From Mumia sp. Pv4-285 (GTDB taxonomy: Bacteria > Actinomycetota > Actinomycetes > Propionibacteriales > Nocardioidaceae), in assembly GCF_041320275.1 (NCBI RefSeq), contig NZ_CP162023.1, forward strand, positions 4,278,001 through 4,342,000: a DNA stretch of 64,000 nt, in the 5' to 3' direction. A model generated the notes under the pieces. It had not been told where the DNA came from. It did no database searches and saw nothing but the letters and a program-made list of their open reading frames with translations. This document shows, piece by piece, positions 32,501-40,631 of this stretch. Every line of letters starts with the position of its first letter. The first letter of the stretch is position 1. The position numbers were made by a program, and so were the translations under genes.

Positions 32501-34959
32501 TCGAACGCGTCGAAGACCGACGTGACCACGTCCTGGGGGTCGGTCGCGGGGTCGGTCACCTCGTACGAGTCGGCCGGGAACCCCTGGGTGCTCCACGAGA
32601 TCCGCGCGGTCCGCTGGTCGTCGGTGAGCGCCGTGACCGTGGCATTGTCCGTCGGTGCTCCGTCCATCAGCCAGGTCTTGTCGATGGAGTCGATGTCGCC
32701 GGCGTCGACGGGGGTGATGATGATGCTGTCGCTGTCGTCGTCGACGACGACGGGGTTGACCGCGTCGTCGTTGCCGGCCTCACTGCCCGCGTCGTTGGTC
32801 AGGGTCAGCGGGTCGCCTTCCCACGGCGTCACGTCCGTGCCGTCGATGCACTCGTCACGCAGCTCGACGTTGTAGTAGGCGAGCACGTTGAACCCGGGCG
32901 GAAGCAGCGCGCCGTCCTTGGGGGTGAACGTGAACCGGACGCCCTGGGCCGCGGCACTCTCCGCTGCGGTCGGCGAGTAGGTGAACGTGCCCGGTCCCTC
33001 GATCGTCCCGCCGGGCACCGGCTCCCACGAGTCACCGTCCCAGTACTCGACCTCCAGGTCGGCGTTCGCGGGAACGTCGACGGGTCCGACCGACGTCAGC
33101 TGGAAGCAGTTCCAGAAGTCGTTCGACGGAGAGCCGGTCGGGTTGGCGGGGTCGCTCACGACGAGGTAGTCGACTCCGATCGTCGCGCCGGTGAGCCGGT
33201 CGTTCGGGATGCTCCCGTCGAGGCTGATCGTCGTGCCCGACCCTGTCGCCCCGGGGATCTGCCCGCGGACGATCTCCTTGTCGACGTCGGTGGCGATCCG
33301 GATCGGCTGCCGTGTCAGGTCGGCGCTGTCCTGTGCGACGTCGCTCTCGCCGGTCTCACCGCTGACCTGGGCGTCGACGGTGTTGGTGCTGTCGACGTTG
33401 AGGATCCCCTCGACCGGGTCCGCCGTGACGTCGAACGGCAGCGTCGCGTAGGACTCGGCCGCGATGGGACCGGTGAAGGTGATCGTGAACCCGCTGACGC
33501 GGTGGCCCGCGGTCGGAGCCGGGATCGTGTCGACCGTCGTCGACGTCTTCGGGTCCTCGACGAAGCCGTCGTCGTAGGTGTACTGGATCGACACGCCGGT
33601 GGCGGCGACGGGCCACTCGATCGCGTCGTCGTCGAAGCCGTCGAACGTCAGGCCTTGATCGACGAGGTCGGGCGTGCCCGGCGAAGGCTCGGTGATCACC
33701 ATGGTGTCGACCGGGGTGGTCCCGTTCGTGGCGACGATCGACGCGGTGGTCGAGTCGCCGGCAGGAAGCGTGTCGAGCGCATAGCTCTTGTCGACGTCGA
33801 CGGTCGGGGGGTTCCGGACGATCGGCACGGTGTCGTCGTCGGTCACCGGGTCCGATGAGGCGTCGTCCAGGTTGACCAGCGACGACGCCGTGTTGTCGAC
33901 GGTCACCGTCTCACCCGGCTCGATGTCCTCGACGTTGTCGCGGGTCTCGGTCTCGAGCTCGATCACGGCCTGGCCGTCCTCGGGCGTGATCGGTACGCCG
34001 TCGGGGCCGGTGAACGTGAAGCGCAGCCCGTGGACGTCCGCGAGGTCGACCCCGGCGAGCAGCTCGTTCGGGTCGTCCGGGATCGGCGAGACCGGCGTCC
34101 CCTCGGTCCAGGTCCCGTCCTCGCTCTGCCAGTCCACCTGGACGGTGTCGGCGCCATCGGGCGGGGTGATGCTCGCGATGCCGGTGAGCTCCAGGTACTC
34201 GAAAGGATCGTCCGCGCCGTCGGCCGGGTCCTGGATCACCAGCGAGTCCACGGTCGCGTTGGACGCGTTGCCGCCGGTGATCGAGAAGTCGACCTCCTCG
34301 CCCGGGACACCGACGACCGGCTCTCCGCCTGGAGCGGTGATCTCCTTGGTGACCGTCGAGTCGAGGATCGTGTCGACCTCGAGGATCACGTCGGCGGTCG
34401 CGTTGGCGGTCGCCGCGTTGTCGGCGGTCGCGGTCGCGGTGTTGGTGAGCGTCCCGGCATCGTCAGCCGACGCGTCCTCGGGCACCAGCACGTCGACGGT
34501 GATCGTCATCTGGGAGTTGGCCTCGAGACCGATCAGGTCGCGCTCGAGGTCGTCGGTGAAGGTGATCGCGAAGCTGTCCTCGGTCGTCTCGACGGTCGAC
34601 GTGGACGATCCGATGACGGTGACCGGCTGCGCGCTGGCCGGGTCGAGGACGAGCGGTGGGGGCAGCTCGTCGGTGAGGACCGCCCCGTCACACCCCTCGC
34701 CTGTGGTGTTCGAGCACGAGATGTCGATCGTGTAGGAGAACGTGTCACCCGGCGCGTACGGGCCTGGATCGCTGGCGGTCTTCTCGAGGGTGAAGACGCC
34801 GACACCGTCGGCGACCGCCGGGCCCGGCGAGAGGAGGCCACCGAGCAGCAGGGCCGCCATCATGGCGATCAGCGCCGCGGGCCAGCGGAACCGGCGCCGC
34901 GGCGGTCGCGCGGCGCTCCTGTGGCGCGCAGGGGTACTCGGTCCGGGGAGGATACCCAT
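26563..34959 (-). CDS. Giant surface-anchored multidomain protein (DUF11/DUF5979-like repeats)
   Basis: 2798 residues. N-terminal basic region and signal peptide (WPAALIAMMAALLLGG, cleavage after AVADG at about 50). About 1800 residues of beta-sandwich modules of the DUF11/isopeptide type follow, with recurrent TITVDVLVPEDAS, VDNTASS, VDKSYALD and ATNGTTPVDTMVIT-like segments. Eight DUF5979/SpaA-like units of about 80-120 residues start at residue about 1836 (pattern xxVxKxVxG...CTxxG...LPxGxxCxVxETdxGGA...VTNTY). The C-terminus is LPGAG, a hydrophobic helix and RGRRRR: a sortase-type signal but with Ala in place of Thr. Probably a long adhesin or cell-wall fibre. ATG at 34959 (a TTG at 34968 is also possible). 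No sortase gene is nearby. Confidence 0.9.
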   Translation of the reverse strand: MGILPGPSTPARHRSAARPPRRRFRWPAALIAMMAALLLGGLLSPGPAVADGVGVFTLEKTASDPGPYAPGDTFSYTIDISCSNTTGEGCDGAVLTDELPPPLVLDPASAQPVTVIGSSTSTVETTEDSFAITFTDDLERDLIGLEANSQMTITVDVLVPEDASADDAGTLTNTATATADNAATANATADVILEVDTILDSTVTKEITAPGGEPVVGVPGEEVDFSITGGNASNATVDSLVIQDPADGADDPFEYLELTGIASITPPDGADTVQVDWQSEDGTWTEGTPVSPIPDDPNELLAGVDLADVHGLRFTFTGPDGVPITPEDGQAVIELETETRDNVEDIEPGETVTVDNTASSLVNLDDASSDPVTDDDTVPIVRNPPTVDVDKSYALDTLPAGDSTTASIVATNGTTPVDTMVITEPSPGTPDLVDQGLTFDGFDDDAIEWPVAATGVSIQYTYDDGFVEDPKTSTTVDTIPAPTAGHRVSGFTITFTGPIAAESYATLPFDVTADPVEGILNVDSTNTVDAQVSGETGESDVAQDSADLTRQPIRIATDVDKEIVRGQIPGATGSGTTISLDGSIPNDRLTGATIGVDYLVVSDPANPTGSPSNDFWNCFQLTSVGPVDVPANADLEVEYWDGDSWEPVPGGTIEGPGTFTYSPTAAESAAAQGVRFTFTPKDGALLPPGFNVLAYYNVELRDECIDGTDVTPWEGDPLTLTNDAGSEAGNDDAVNPVVVDDDSDSIIITPVDAGDIDSIDKTWLMDGAPTDNATVTALTDDQRTARISWSTQGFPADSYEVTDPATDPQDVVTSVFDAFDLVSIQPITPATDPHITFDAVDSVELYQDGTGWVDITAQACANGCDGQFGGYTLTAEQQASTLGVRMEFVESPTRADRITAPTDPQVGTGVAVSEGNDRPIDLVFQLRQQLRSDPTQAVLGTEHDYTYNTGDAGVVDNTVQGVGILDGVPSTATDDAQITILDRPVNVSLTKAFDQDVLGVPPEGTPQELYPLITGTLVATNESPSKLRMLTVLDPDVSPALRPEPFRTTNLYEIAGISVPAGATGTVVNLNRDWGPVPTPYTLEEALALTPGDLADVTSIEVVHTGFIESQASTEIELVFQLRQTDRATGDPVAAPYTVDNEARATASNPEDTVDTTASDSFGLTEPTYGVEAGKEITPAERYENETNDYTVVLHGQPTGTVRTTTLTMTDTTATFWNAFDFVEFDPVTLSAPIRQVKVDALVGVTYDLQGGELLVLCNGSETLDDCWVEGDYVASDASGAITPVLPAGVAAGDVEGLRISAQNEDGTQWERPSNPSFDIPFSAVQRDTLRYGIDGATDTPVPSTLPGLEAAPGETVQGQTTDTVDVNAEGLWGVPGSGTPWEADASATDTTLLRHLSNGISVTKTPGNPDAPPEFSPGQPIPYQVSFTNTGQWPITGLELTDQIQTDADGSLLVEPRDSDGSPAPEYVFTLTDAEGNPQPTDGFSASLDETTGLMTITVPDGFVLEPGWTLTLSAPLEFRAGVSPGTVVENTVSASSDRPFDTCEYTTDATVTDTSQIVDDCSATTHVTPRAAAPVAVQKSVKGNAAGVEGASPGDQNYDDLGRLVTDAGEPVSACDEPNAPNGFYRTPCVPITRPGGIETWQLQITNNGNIPAPVLAGIDTKPQFGDVGVITGTPRGSEWAVEFIGNVTNNLDDLPGDGEIQWYYIDSTPGSDCNRQDILNETEPDGLDPADECYDEVTSRDWVPFDASTPTSDLLDAQALKFVITWDGAGEGLQPGDSVFLTADTRTAWAVPNGVTSEYPISWNSIAAGSRGEFDGESFVSQVIEPTRVGVSTATGKLELQKVVDAPEIPGVVFPTQYTVRVTCTSGPEPVFLATSEPQGSDASLVQLPADGTVITFNASDTYNVPLYADCSIAEEPPAQGAEVTYDPAGDDPGTSGDVVAYDDQSDRTDIAEPAFPDPIELEQITVTNTYALAGFLVEKTVDNGGAVDEDGNPIVYDETYDFNATCTFQGQTVLDEDFTLEDGDEPEEFRPLPAGAECTVEETDAGGSASTSIVVTQTGEEGEPVDGTSVTFTLDPDAEEDVSANAVDVTNTYTVGSAEITKAVEGNGAEAWGDGPFEVRLVCTYDGADPATVYDDTHTLTPPDDLTWTVDNLPTGSDCVVTETDDGGATGVEIEGGEFTVGDDAADPSLVTVTNTFTVGGVELTKELLGTANDVANVRDTGHLEFELTCTYEGEPVVIPDGAVRVIDYPSGDPDTVSWGGIPVGSDCVVEETVAVPEPELDYIPNASFTIGEDGEDPITVEAINIYTPGWLVLDKVVTGDAAQFAPDDFEILVQCERNGAPETLPNGGVVTLPGDGTPVFLAPVPEGSECHVDSETDAGATDVDLGETVTIPIFDPQDPEPPRAEITVTNTYDATGFSVEKSVEGATDADGNPITYTAEFPMTASCTFLDEEVVPEGDRTFTLTQDATKEFAGLPVGATCVVEETDAAGATSTTVDVLQDGEPVVPDDQTDTSSGTFTLVEGGTEATLVGITNTLPLGSVAVTKVVDGDGAAAWGDGEFEVRLLCTYEGADPTTVYDATHTLSAADPSWTVDTLPVGADCDVTETATGGATTSTVAPADGVVVGDDPESPAEVTVTNTFDVGAIDVEKVISGPGADDRGGERFTVELTCTRDVDGEAEDIEIPGGAERTLQRPSDLMASYEGLPVGAECTMTETEDGGAEKATVEPGTVTVEGGGEDVKIVVTNRFDAAPASGEGESDLPGAGSVIPPLLVLLAMSLLAAGLTIVRGRRRREA
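26690..29455 (-). repeat. Eight-unit DUF5979-like repeat ladder with block duplication
   Basis: Repeat starts near 29455, 29035, 28664, 28355, 28010, 27700, 27340 and 27025. Units 2 and 6 resemble each other more than their neighbours, and so do 3 and 7 (AEAWGDGPFEVRLVCTYDGA versus AAAWGDGEFEVRLLCTYEGA). The copies are about 1.32-1.34 kb apart, which suggests duplication of a multi-unit block. Confidence 0.75.
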
Positions 34960-35026
34960 GCACCGCAAACTAGTGCGAACCGGACGAATCCGCGACCGCG
35001 AGCGGCGTGGGGCAGGGTCAAGGTCC

Positions 35027-35032
35027 TACCGT
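35027..35032 (+). promoter_or_regulatory. Leaderless -10 hexamer TACCGT
   Basis: TACCGT ends 6 nt before the ATG at 35039. Confidence 0.5.
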
Positions 35033-35038
35033 GACGCC

Positions 35039-35557
35039 ATGACCTCCACCTGTGGCGGGCCCCAGCTCCGCGTCGCGGTCGTCTGCCTCGGCAACATCTG
35101 CCGGTCCCCCATGGCCGACGTCGTGCTGGAGCACAAGCTGGACGAGGCCGGGCTCGCGGACACCGTCCACGTCGACTCCGCAGGGACCGGTGACTGGCAC
35201 CGCGGGGAGCCGATGGATCCCCGCGCGGCTGCCGTCCTCACCGAGCACGGGTACGACCCGTCGCGCCATCGCGCGCGGCAGGTCACGGCCGACTGGTTCG
35301 ACGACCACGACCTGATCCTCACGATGGACGACGCCAACTTCGACGACGTGGCCGCTCTCGCCCGTACGCCGCAAGAGCGGGAGAAGGTCCGGAAGTTCCG
35401 CTCGTACGACCCTGCCGCGTCGCTGGGCGACGACGAGGTCCCCGACCCCTGGTACGGCGGGCCCGACGGCTTCGTCACCGTGCTCCGGATGGTCGAGCGC
35501 ACGGCGGACGCCATCGTGGCAGCAGCGCCGGGCCTGACCGAGGAGGTCTCTCGCTAG
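35039..35557 (+). CDS. Low-molecular-weight protein tyrosine phosphatase
   Basis: 172-residue cytoplasmic (or secreted without a signal, as in mycobacterial PtpA) phosphatase. The P-loop VCLGNICRSPM holds nucleophile Cys16 and Arg22 of the CX5R motif. The general acid Asp is in the VPDPWYGG loop near residue 140. It removes phosphate from protein tyrosines. ATG decided by TACCGT 6 nt upstream. Divergent from the giant surface protein and followed 58 nt later by a kinase-like gene. Family assignment certain; targets unknown. Confidence 0.93.
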   Translation: MTSTCGGPQLRVAVVCLGNICRSPMADVVLEHKLDEAGLADTVHVDSAGTGDWHRGEPMDPRAAAVLTEHGYDPSRHRARQVTADWFDDHDLILTMDDANFDDVAALARTPQEREKVRKFRSYDPAASLGDDEVPDPWYGGPDGFVTVLRMVERTADAIVAAAPGLTEEVSR

Positions 35558-35615
35558 GCCGAGCGTCGTTGCACGACGAGGGGCAGTGCGGCCCGCTCCT
35601 GTGTACCGTCTGCTC

Positions 35616-36509
35616 ATGGCGCGCATGGGGGGCATCGCAGCGAAGGCGGAGGCACTGCTGGGGGTCACGGTCGTCGCGACGACCTCGGTGGCCGGCGGCG
35701 ACACCAACACCGCCACCCGGCTGCGTCTGACCGACGGTCGCAGCGCCGTGATGAAGACGCGACCCCAGGCTCCGCACGACTTCTACACGTCCGAGGCCGA
35801 GGGGCTGCAGTGGCTCGGCGAGGCCGGCGGTGCGCTCGTCCCCGACGTGCTCGGTGTCGCCGAGGACTGCCTGGTCATCTCCTGGATAGAGCCGGGCAAG
35901 GCGACGACCGACGCGGCCGAGTCGTTCGGCCGCGGACTCGCGACCACCCACGCGGCCGGTGCGGACGAGTTCGGCTATGCCCGCGACGGCTACATCGGCC
36001 TCGCCCCGCTACCGAACAAGCCCGCCACCACGTGGACCGAGTTCTACGCGACGCGCCGCGTCCTCCCCTACCTCAAGGTCGCCGTCGACCGCGGCGCGAT
36101 GACCACCGAGGAGGCGGCCCCCGTGGAGGAGGTGGTCCGACGACTCGACGAGCTCGCCGGACCCTCCGAGCCCCCGGCGCGCATCCACGGCGACCTCTGG
36201 TCCGGCAACGTCGTCTGGTCGACCGAGGACCGTGCCTACCTCATCGATCCGGCGGCGCACGGCGGCCACCGCGAGACCGACCTCGCCATGCTCGCGCTGT
36301 TCGGCATCCAGCACCTCCAGCGCATCATCGACGCGTACGACGAGGTGTCGCCGCTCGCCGAGGGCTGGCAGTCTCGCGTGCCGCTGCACCAGCTCCACCC
36401 GCTGCTCGTGCACGCCGCGCTGTTCGGCGGCGGCTACGGAGAGCGCGCCGTGGCTGCTGCCTCGTACGTGCTCGCCGGCGAGCTGCCACGACCCGACCCG
36501 GCGGGCTAG
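35616..36509 (+). CDS. Fructosamine kinase family protein
   Basis: 297-residue kinase-like protein related to fructosamine-3-kinases, which phosphorylate sugars attached to protein amines and so start deglycation. The catalytic loop IHGDLWSGNVVW (near residue 200) and the metal-binding Asp in YLIDPAAHGGHRETDLAML match the family; the N-lobe Lys is probably in SAVMKTRP. ATG at 35616 (MARMGG) chosen to match usual N-terminal length; a GTG at 35586 would add ten residues. Following a tyrosine phosphatase is a common actinobacterial arrangement, but the two need not share a pathway. Confidence 0.87.
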   Translation: MARMGGIAAKAEALLGVTVVATTSVAGGDTNTATRLRLTDGRSAVMKTRPQAPHDFYTSEAEGLQWLGEAGGALVPDVLGVAEDCLVISWIEPGKATTDAAESFGRGLATTHAAGADEFGYARDGYIGLAPLPNKPATTWTEFYATRRVLPYLKVAVDRGAMTTEEAAPVEEVVRRLDELAGPSEPPARIHGDLWSGNVVWSTEDRAYLIDPAAHGGHRETDLAMLALFGIQHLQRIIDAYDEVSPLAEGWQSRVPLHQLHPLLVHAALFGGGYGERAVAAASYVLAGELPRPDPAG

Positions 36510-36530
36510 CAGCGCGACCGGACGGCGCCG

Positions 36531-36968
36531 TCAGGCGACGAAGATGCAGAACGGATGGCCCGACGGGTCCGCGAGGACGAAGAGAGGTTCTTCGGCGTCG
36601 TCGCTGCGGTCGAGGAGCAGCTCGGCACCGAGGGCCTCCGCGCGCTCGCGATGGCGGCAGAGCTCGGCGAGGTCCGTCACGGTGAAGTCGATGTGCAGCT
36701 GCATCGGGACGTCCGGGCTCGGCCAGGTCGTCCGCTCGAGCCGCTCCACCTTCTGGAACGCCAGCATGCGCTTGTCGTCCCCGTCCACCAGCGCCAGCCA
36801 GCCCGGGGGGTCGTCGGTCGCCGATGAGCCGGGCTCGTCGCCCGGCCGGTAGCGAAGACCGAGGAGCTCACGGTAGAACTCGGACACGTACGACGCAGAA
36901 GGCGAGCCGTCCGCTTCTTCGGCGCCGTTCAGGTCTCCCTCAGCCGAACCTGGCACCCTGGCATGCAT
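36531..36968 (-). CDS. VOC (glyoxalase-like) family protein, short N-terminus
   Basis: About 145 residues. A VOC half is clear: [20 protein letters not shown], a central strand [11 protein letters not shown] with a metal-position His, and the C-terminal [14 protein letters not shown]. The N-terminal strand that normally precedes the FYRELLG helix is replaced by a hydrophilic stretch ([16 protein letters not shown]), so either the first strand is degenerate or the real start is further in, for example a GTG at 36887. The ATG used here overlaps the divergent mprA ATG by two bases, leaving no separate promoter space. Function unknown. Confidence 0.65.
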   Translation of the reverse strand: MHARVPGSAEGDLNGAEEADGSPSASYVSEFYRELLGLRYRPGDEPGSSATDDPPGWLALVDGDDKRMLAFQKVERLERTTWPSPDVPMQLHIDFTVTDLAELCRHRERAEALGAELLLDRSDDAEEPLFVLADPSGHPFCIFVA

Positions 36969-37659
36969 GCGCATCCTCGTGGTCGACGACGACAGGGCGG
37001 TCCGTGACTCCCTGCGCCGCTCCTTGGAGTTCAACGGGTACGCCGTCGACGTCGCGTCGGACGGCGCCGAGGCGCTCGCACGCGTCCCGATGATCAATCC
37101 CGACGCGATCGTGATGGACGTGATGATGCCGCGGCTCGACGGCCTCGACGCGACACGCGCCCTGCGAGCGGCCGGCAACGACGTCCCGATCCTCGTGCTC
37201 ACGGCGAAGGACGCGGTCGACGAACGCGTCGACGGTCTCGATGCCGGGGCGGACGACTACCTCACGAAGCCGTTCGCGCTCGCCGAGCTCCTCGCCCGAC
37301 TCCGCGCATTGCTGCGCCGAGCGACCCGCCCGCCCGAGGGCGACGACGAGGAGGTCGTCCTCGAGTTCGCCGACCTGACGATGAACACCGCCACGCGTGA
37401 GGTCCAGCGCGGAGACCGATCGATCTCGCTCACACGCACGGAGTTCGCGCTGCTCGAGCTGTTCATGGAGCGCCCGAAGCGTGTCCTCGAGCGCTCGTTC
37501 ATCCTCGAGGAGGTCTGGGGTTTCGACTTCCCGACGACCGCCAACTCCCTGGAGGTCTACGTCGGCTACGTCCGGCGCAAGCTGGAGGCCGACGGCGAGC
37601 CGCGTCTGCTCCACACCATGCGTGGGGTGGGTTACGTCCTGCGGGAGACCGCACCGTGA
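36967..37659 (+). CDS. mprA: Response regulator MprA (OmpR/PhoB family)
   Basis: 230-residue response regulator. Receiver domain at 1-115 with phospho-acceptor Asp51 ([13 protein letters not shown]), acidic pair DD at 7-9, Thr79 and Lys101. The OmpR-type winged helix at about 130-228 carries [32 protein letters not shown] and [12 protein letters not shown]. Sequence and gene order (kinase, then HtrA-like protease) match mycobacterial MprA, which controls envelope-stress genes including sigE and pepD. No Shine-Dalgarno before the ATG, so the transcript may be leaderless. The kinase gene follows after 13 nt. Confidence 0.93.
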   Translation: MRILVVDDDRAVRDSLRRSLEFNGYAVDVASDGAEALARVPMINPDAIVMDVMMPRLDGLDATRALRAAGNDVPILVLTAKDAVDERVDGLDAGADDYLTKPFALAELLARLRALLRRATRPPEGDDEEVVLEFADLTMNTATREVQRGDRSISLTRTEFALLELFMERPKRVLERSFILEEVWGFDFPTTANSLEVYVGYVRRKLEADGEPRLLHTMRGVGYVLRETAP

Positions 37660-37672
37660 CGGGTCGCCCGAC

Positions 37673-39088
37673 GTGACCGATCCCGCTCGCACCCGCTCGT
37701 GGCGTCGCTGGCTGCACGACCACACCCAGCACGTCTCGCTGGCCGCCCGCATCTCGATCCTGACGACAGCCGCCGTCGGGATCACCCTCGCCTGTCTCAG
37801 CGCGATCATCTACGTGAGCGTCAAGTCGGAGTTCACCTCGTCGGTCGACGAGAACCTCGTCTCGCGTGCGACGGCCGCCGTGCGCGCGGGAGTCGTCACC
37901 GAGGCCGACATCCAAGGCCTGCCCGAGGCTGCGCTCCTCGCCGCAGACGTCCACATGGCCGTCATCGAGGCCGACAAGGACTACACCGGGCTCGAGAGCT
38001 TCGTCGGACGAGACGAGCTCGCCGTGGCGGCGGGTCGACAGTCGACCTCGCTGCGGACCTCCAAGATCGGCGGCACCAGCTATCGCATCGTCGCCGTCAA
38101 CGCCGGACCGGGCCGCGCGCTCGTCCTCGGCCAGTCCCTCGCGAACATGGATGCCGCGCTCGAACGCCTGCGCGTCGTGCTGTGGACCGTCGGCGCCTTC
38201 GGCGTGCTCGTCGCCGGACTGCTCGGGTCGGTCGTCGCGACCAGCGGACTGCGCCCGGTCCGCCGGCTCACGACCGCCGTCGAGAAGGTCGCGCGGACCG
38301 AGGAGCTGCAGCCGATCGCGGTCCACGGGCGCGACGACCTCGCCCGCCTCACCGTCGCGTACAACCAGATGATGGTGGCGCTCGACGCGTCGCAGCAGCG
38401 CCAGCGGCAGCTGGTCGCTGACGCCGGTCACGAGCTCCGTACGCCGCTCACCTCGATGAAGACCAACATCGAGCTTCTAGGCCAGGCCGAGGCGCGCGGC
38501 GGGATGTCCGCGGCCGCCCGGCGCGAGCTCATCGGGGACGTCCATGCCCAGCTCGACGAGCTGGCGACGCTGGTCGGCGACCTCGTCGAGCTCGCGCGGG
38601 ATGCGGGCGCCCCCGACCCCGAGCCGATCGACCTCGTCGACGTCGTCGAGACCGCGGTCGAGCGGGTCCAGCGGCGAGCTCCTGGCATCTCGATGAACGT
38701 GCAGCTCGAGCCGTGGATCGTCGTCGGCGAGTCCCGTGCGCTCGAGCGTGCGGTCACGAACCTGCTCGACAACGCCGCCAAGTGGAGCCCGCCGCTGGGC
38801 GAGATCGAGGTACGCCTGCGCGACGGCGTGCTCACGGTCGCCGACGCCGGACCCGGGATCAACGACGAGGACCTCCCGCACGTCTTCGACCGCTTCTACC
38901 GCTCGCGCGACGCGCGCCGCCTGCCCGGTTCCGGGCTCGGTCTCGCCATCGTCGCGCAGGCGGCGCAGCGCCACGGCGGCACGGTCACGGCCTCCCGGGG
39001 CCCGAACGGCGGCGCGCTGATGACGTTGCGGATCCCGGGACAGGGAGCGGTCGGAGACGACCCGCCGCGTCCCGCACCAGCCCCCTGA
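37673..39088 (+). CDS. mprB: Sensor histidine kinase MprB
   Basis: 471-residue membrane kinase partnering MprA. Transmembrane helices at about 27-50 and 168-190 flank an external sensor domain of about 115 residues. HAMP linker 190-240 (SGLRPVRRLTTAVEKVA); dimerisation box with phospho-acceptor His253 (ADAGHELRTPLTSMKTNIELL); N box NLLDNAAKWSP; G boxes DAGPGI and GSGLGLAIV. GTG start (MTDPARTR) 13 nt after mprA. In mycobacteria this kinase senses envelope damage and is restrained by DnaK; whether that holds here is unknown. Confidence 0.93.
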   Translation: MTDPARTRSWRRWLHDHTQHVSLAARISILTTAAVGITLACLSAIIYVSVKSEFTSSVDENLVSRATAAVRAGVVTEADIQGLPEAALLAADVHMAVIEADKDYTGLESFVGRDELAVAAGRQSTSLRTSKIGGTSYRIVAVNAGPGRALVLGQSLANMDAALERLRVVLWTVGAFGVLVAGLLGSVVATSGLRPVRRLTTAVEKVARTEELQPIAVHGRDDLARLTVAYNQMMVALDASQQRQRQLVADAGHELRTPLTSMKTNIELLGQAEARGGMSAAARRELIGDVHAQLDELATLVGDLVELARDAGAPDPEPIDLVDVVETAVERVQRRAPGISMNVQLEPWIVVGESRALERAVTNLLDNAAKWSPPLGEIEVRLRDGVLTVADAGPGINDEDLPHVFDRFYRSRDARRLPGSGLGLAIVAQAAQRHGGTVTASRGPNGGALMTLRIPGQGAVGDDPPRPAPAP

Positions 39089-39151
39089 GGTCTTCTCGTG
39101 CTCCTAGGGACGTCTCAGGTACCTCTAAGAAGCGCGCGCCATGCTGAAGCC

Positions 39152-40513
39152 ATGAACGAAGAATCCCGCCCGTCAGACCCCACGGGTCCGGCACCGCAGC
39201 CGGCGCCGCAGCCCACTCCCTCCTACGCGGCTCCGAGCAGCACGGGATACCCGAGCAGCACGGGGTACCCGAGCACCTCGGGCGCCCCGGCCGGCGCGGA
39301 GTACACCCACCGCTACGGCGCCACCGGCACACAGGAGCGTGCGGCCGAGCACACCCAGCCGTACCCGTTCGGGTTCACCCCCAACACGCCGACGCCGCCG
39401 CCGTCGAAGCCGAAGACCCGCAGCGGTGGCCTCGCCGCCGCCGTGGTCGCGGGTGCCCTCGTCGCCGGCCTCGTGGGTGGACTCGGTGGAGCCGCCGGCT
39501 ACAACGCGCTCAACGACGACGCGAGCACCGGCACGCAGACCTCCTCGCTCGATGCGTCCAACGTGTCGAACAGCGCCATCCCCGAGACGCAGATCGAGAA
39601 GGTCGCGCAGTCCGTGCTTCCGTCGACCGTGCAGCTCAACGTGCGCGGCAGCCAGGAGAGCGGCAGCGGCACCGGCATCGTCATCAGCAGCGACGGCGAG
39701 ATCCTCACGAACAACCACGTGGTCGAGGCGGCTGCGGACGGTGGTGAGATCACGGTGTCGTTCAACGACGGCTCGATCGCTCGCGCCGAGATCGTCGGAC
39801 GCGACCCGGTGACCGACCTCGCGGTCGTCAAGGCCGCCGACAAGACCGGCCTCACGCCGGCGAAGCTCGGCAGCTCCGCCGACCTCCGCGTCGGCCAGCA
39901 GGTCGTCGCGATCGGCTCGCCGTTCGGTCTCGAGAGCACCGTGACGACCGGCATCGTGTCGGCCCTCAACCGCCCGGTCCAGGCCGGCGAGTCGGCCGAG
40001 ACCAGCAACGTCTTCCCGGCGATCCAGACCGACGCCGCGATCAACCCGGGCAACTCGGGCGGGCCGCTGGTCGACGCCGACGGTGCCGTCATCGGCATCA
40101 ACAGCGCCATCCGCACCAGCGGTGGCAGCGACTCGGGCTCGATCGGCCTCGGCTTCGCGATCCCGATCGACCTCGCCAAGAACGTCGCGGCACAGCTCGT
40201 CGACGGCAAGACCGTCGAGCACGCCCGGATCGGCGTCACCGTCTCGGACGCCGTCGAGTCGGACGGCATGACGACGATCGGCGCCGAGGTCAAGTCGGTC
40301 AGCGACGACAGCGCTGCCGCGAAGGCCGGGATGGAGACCGGCGACGTGATCGTCCGGATCGACGACCAGGCGATCGCCTCCTCCGACGCTCTCGTCGCCA
40401 CCGTCCGCGGCTACCAGCCCGGCGACAAGGTCAAGGTGACCTACATGCGCGGCGGCGAGCAGAAGACGGCCGACGTCACGCTGGACTCCGACGGTGGTTC
40501 CCTGGGTTCCTGA
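39152..40513 (+). CDS. pepD: Membrane-anchored HtrA-like serine protease with PDZ domain
   Basis: 453-residue DegP/HtrA-type protease. A Pro/Ser/Thr/Tyr-rich cytoplasmic N-terminus (about 1-90, with short STGYP repeats) is followed by one transmembrane helix (about 92-117). The trypsin-like domain has the triad His189 (LTNNHVV), Asp222 (TDLAVV) and Ser302 (GNSGGPL). A C-terminal PDZ domain lies at about 350-445 (AAKAGMETGDVIVRIDDQAI). Degrades or refolds damaged envelope proteins. Third gene of the mprAB-pepD cluster; a 63-nt gap with CATGCT 6 nt before the ATG allows its own promoter. A strong terminator closes the unit. Confidence 0.93.
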   Translation: MNEESRPSDPTGPAPQPAPQPTPSYAAPSSTGYPSSTGYPSTSGAPAGAEYTHRYGATGTQERAAEHTQPYPFGFTPNTPTPPPSKPKTRSGGLAAAVVAGALVAGLVGGLGGAAGYNALNDDASTGTQTSSLDASNVSNSAIPETQIEKVAQSVLPSTVQLNVRGSQESGSGTGIVISSDGEILTNNHVVEAAADGGEITVSFNDGSIARAEIVGRDPVTDLAVVKAADKTGLTPAKLGSSADLRVGQQVVAIGSPFGLESTVTTGIVSALNRPVQAGESAETSNVFPAIQTDAAINPGNSGGPLVDADGAVIGINSAIRTSGGSDSGSIGLGFAIPIDLAKNVAAQLVDGKTVEHARIGVTVSDAVESDGMTTIGAEVKSVSDDSAAAKAGMETGDVIVRIDDQAIASSDALVATVRGYQPGDKVKVTYMRGGEQKTADVTLDSDGGSLGS

Positions 40514-40527
40514 CCCAGTCCCCTCCG

Positions 40528-40571
40528 GAGAGGGCCGTACGCACAACGACGTGCGTACGGCCCTCTCTTTT
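40528..40571 (+). terminator. Strong intrinsic terminator of the mpr-pepD unit
   Basis: Perfect 17-bp stem (GAGAGGGCCGTACGCAC and complement 40551-40567), loop AACGAC, followed by TTTT: a Rho-independent terminator. Confidence 0.93.
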
Positions 40572-40631
40572 GTGCCCGCCCGCCCGCCGTTTCCGTGTCC
40601 AGCACGGCGCGCCGCACGGCAGACTGGCCCC

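Noticed and set aside
27205-33858. Very long plus-strand frames opposite the giant surface gene
   Set aside because: Low-complexity Arg/Val/Asp translation without domains; the minus-strand frame has clear repeats, signal peptide and anchor.
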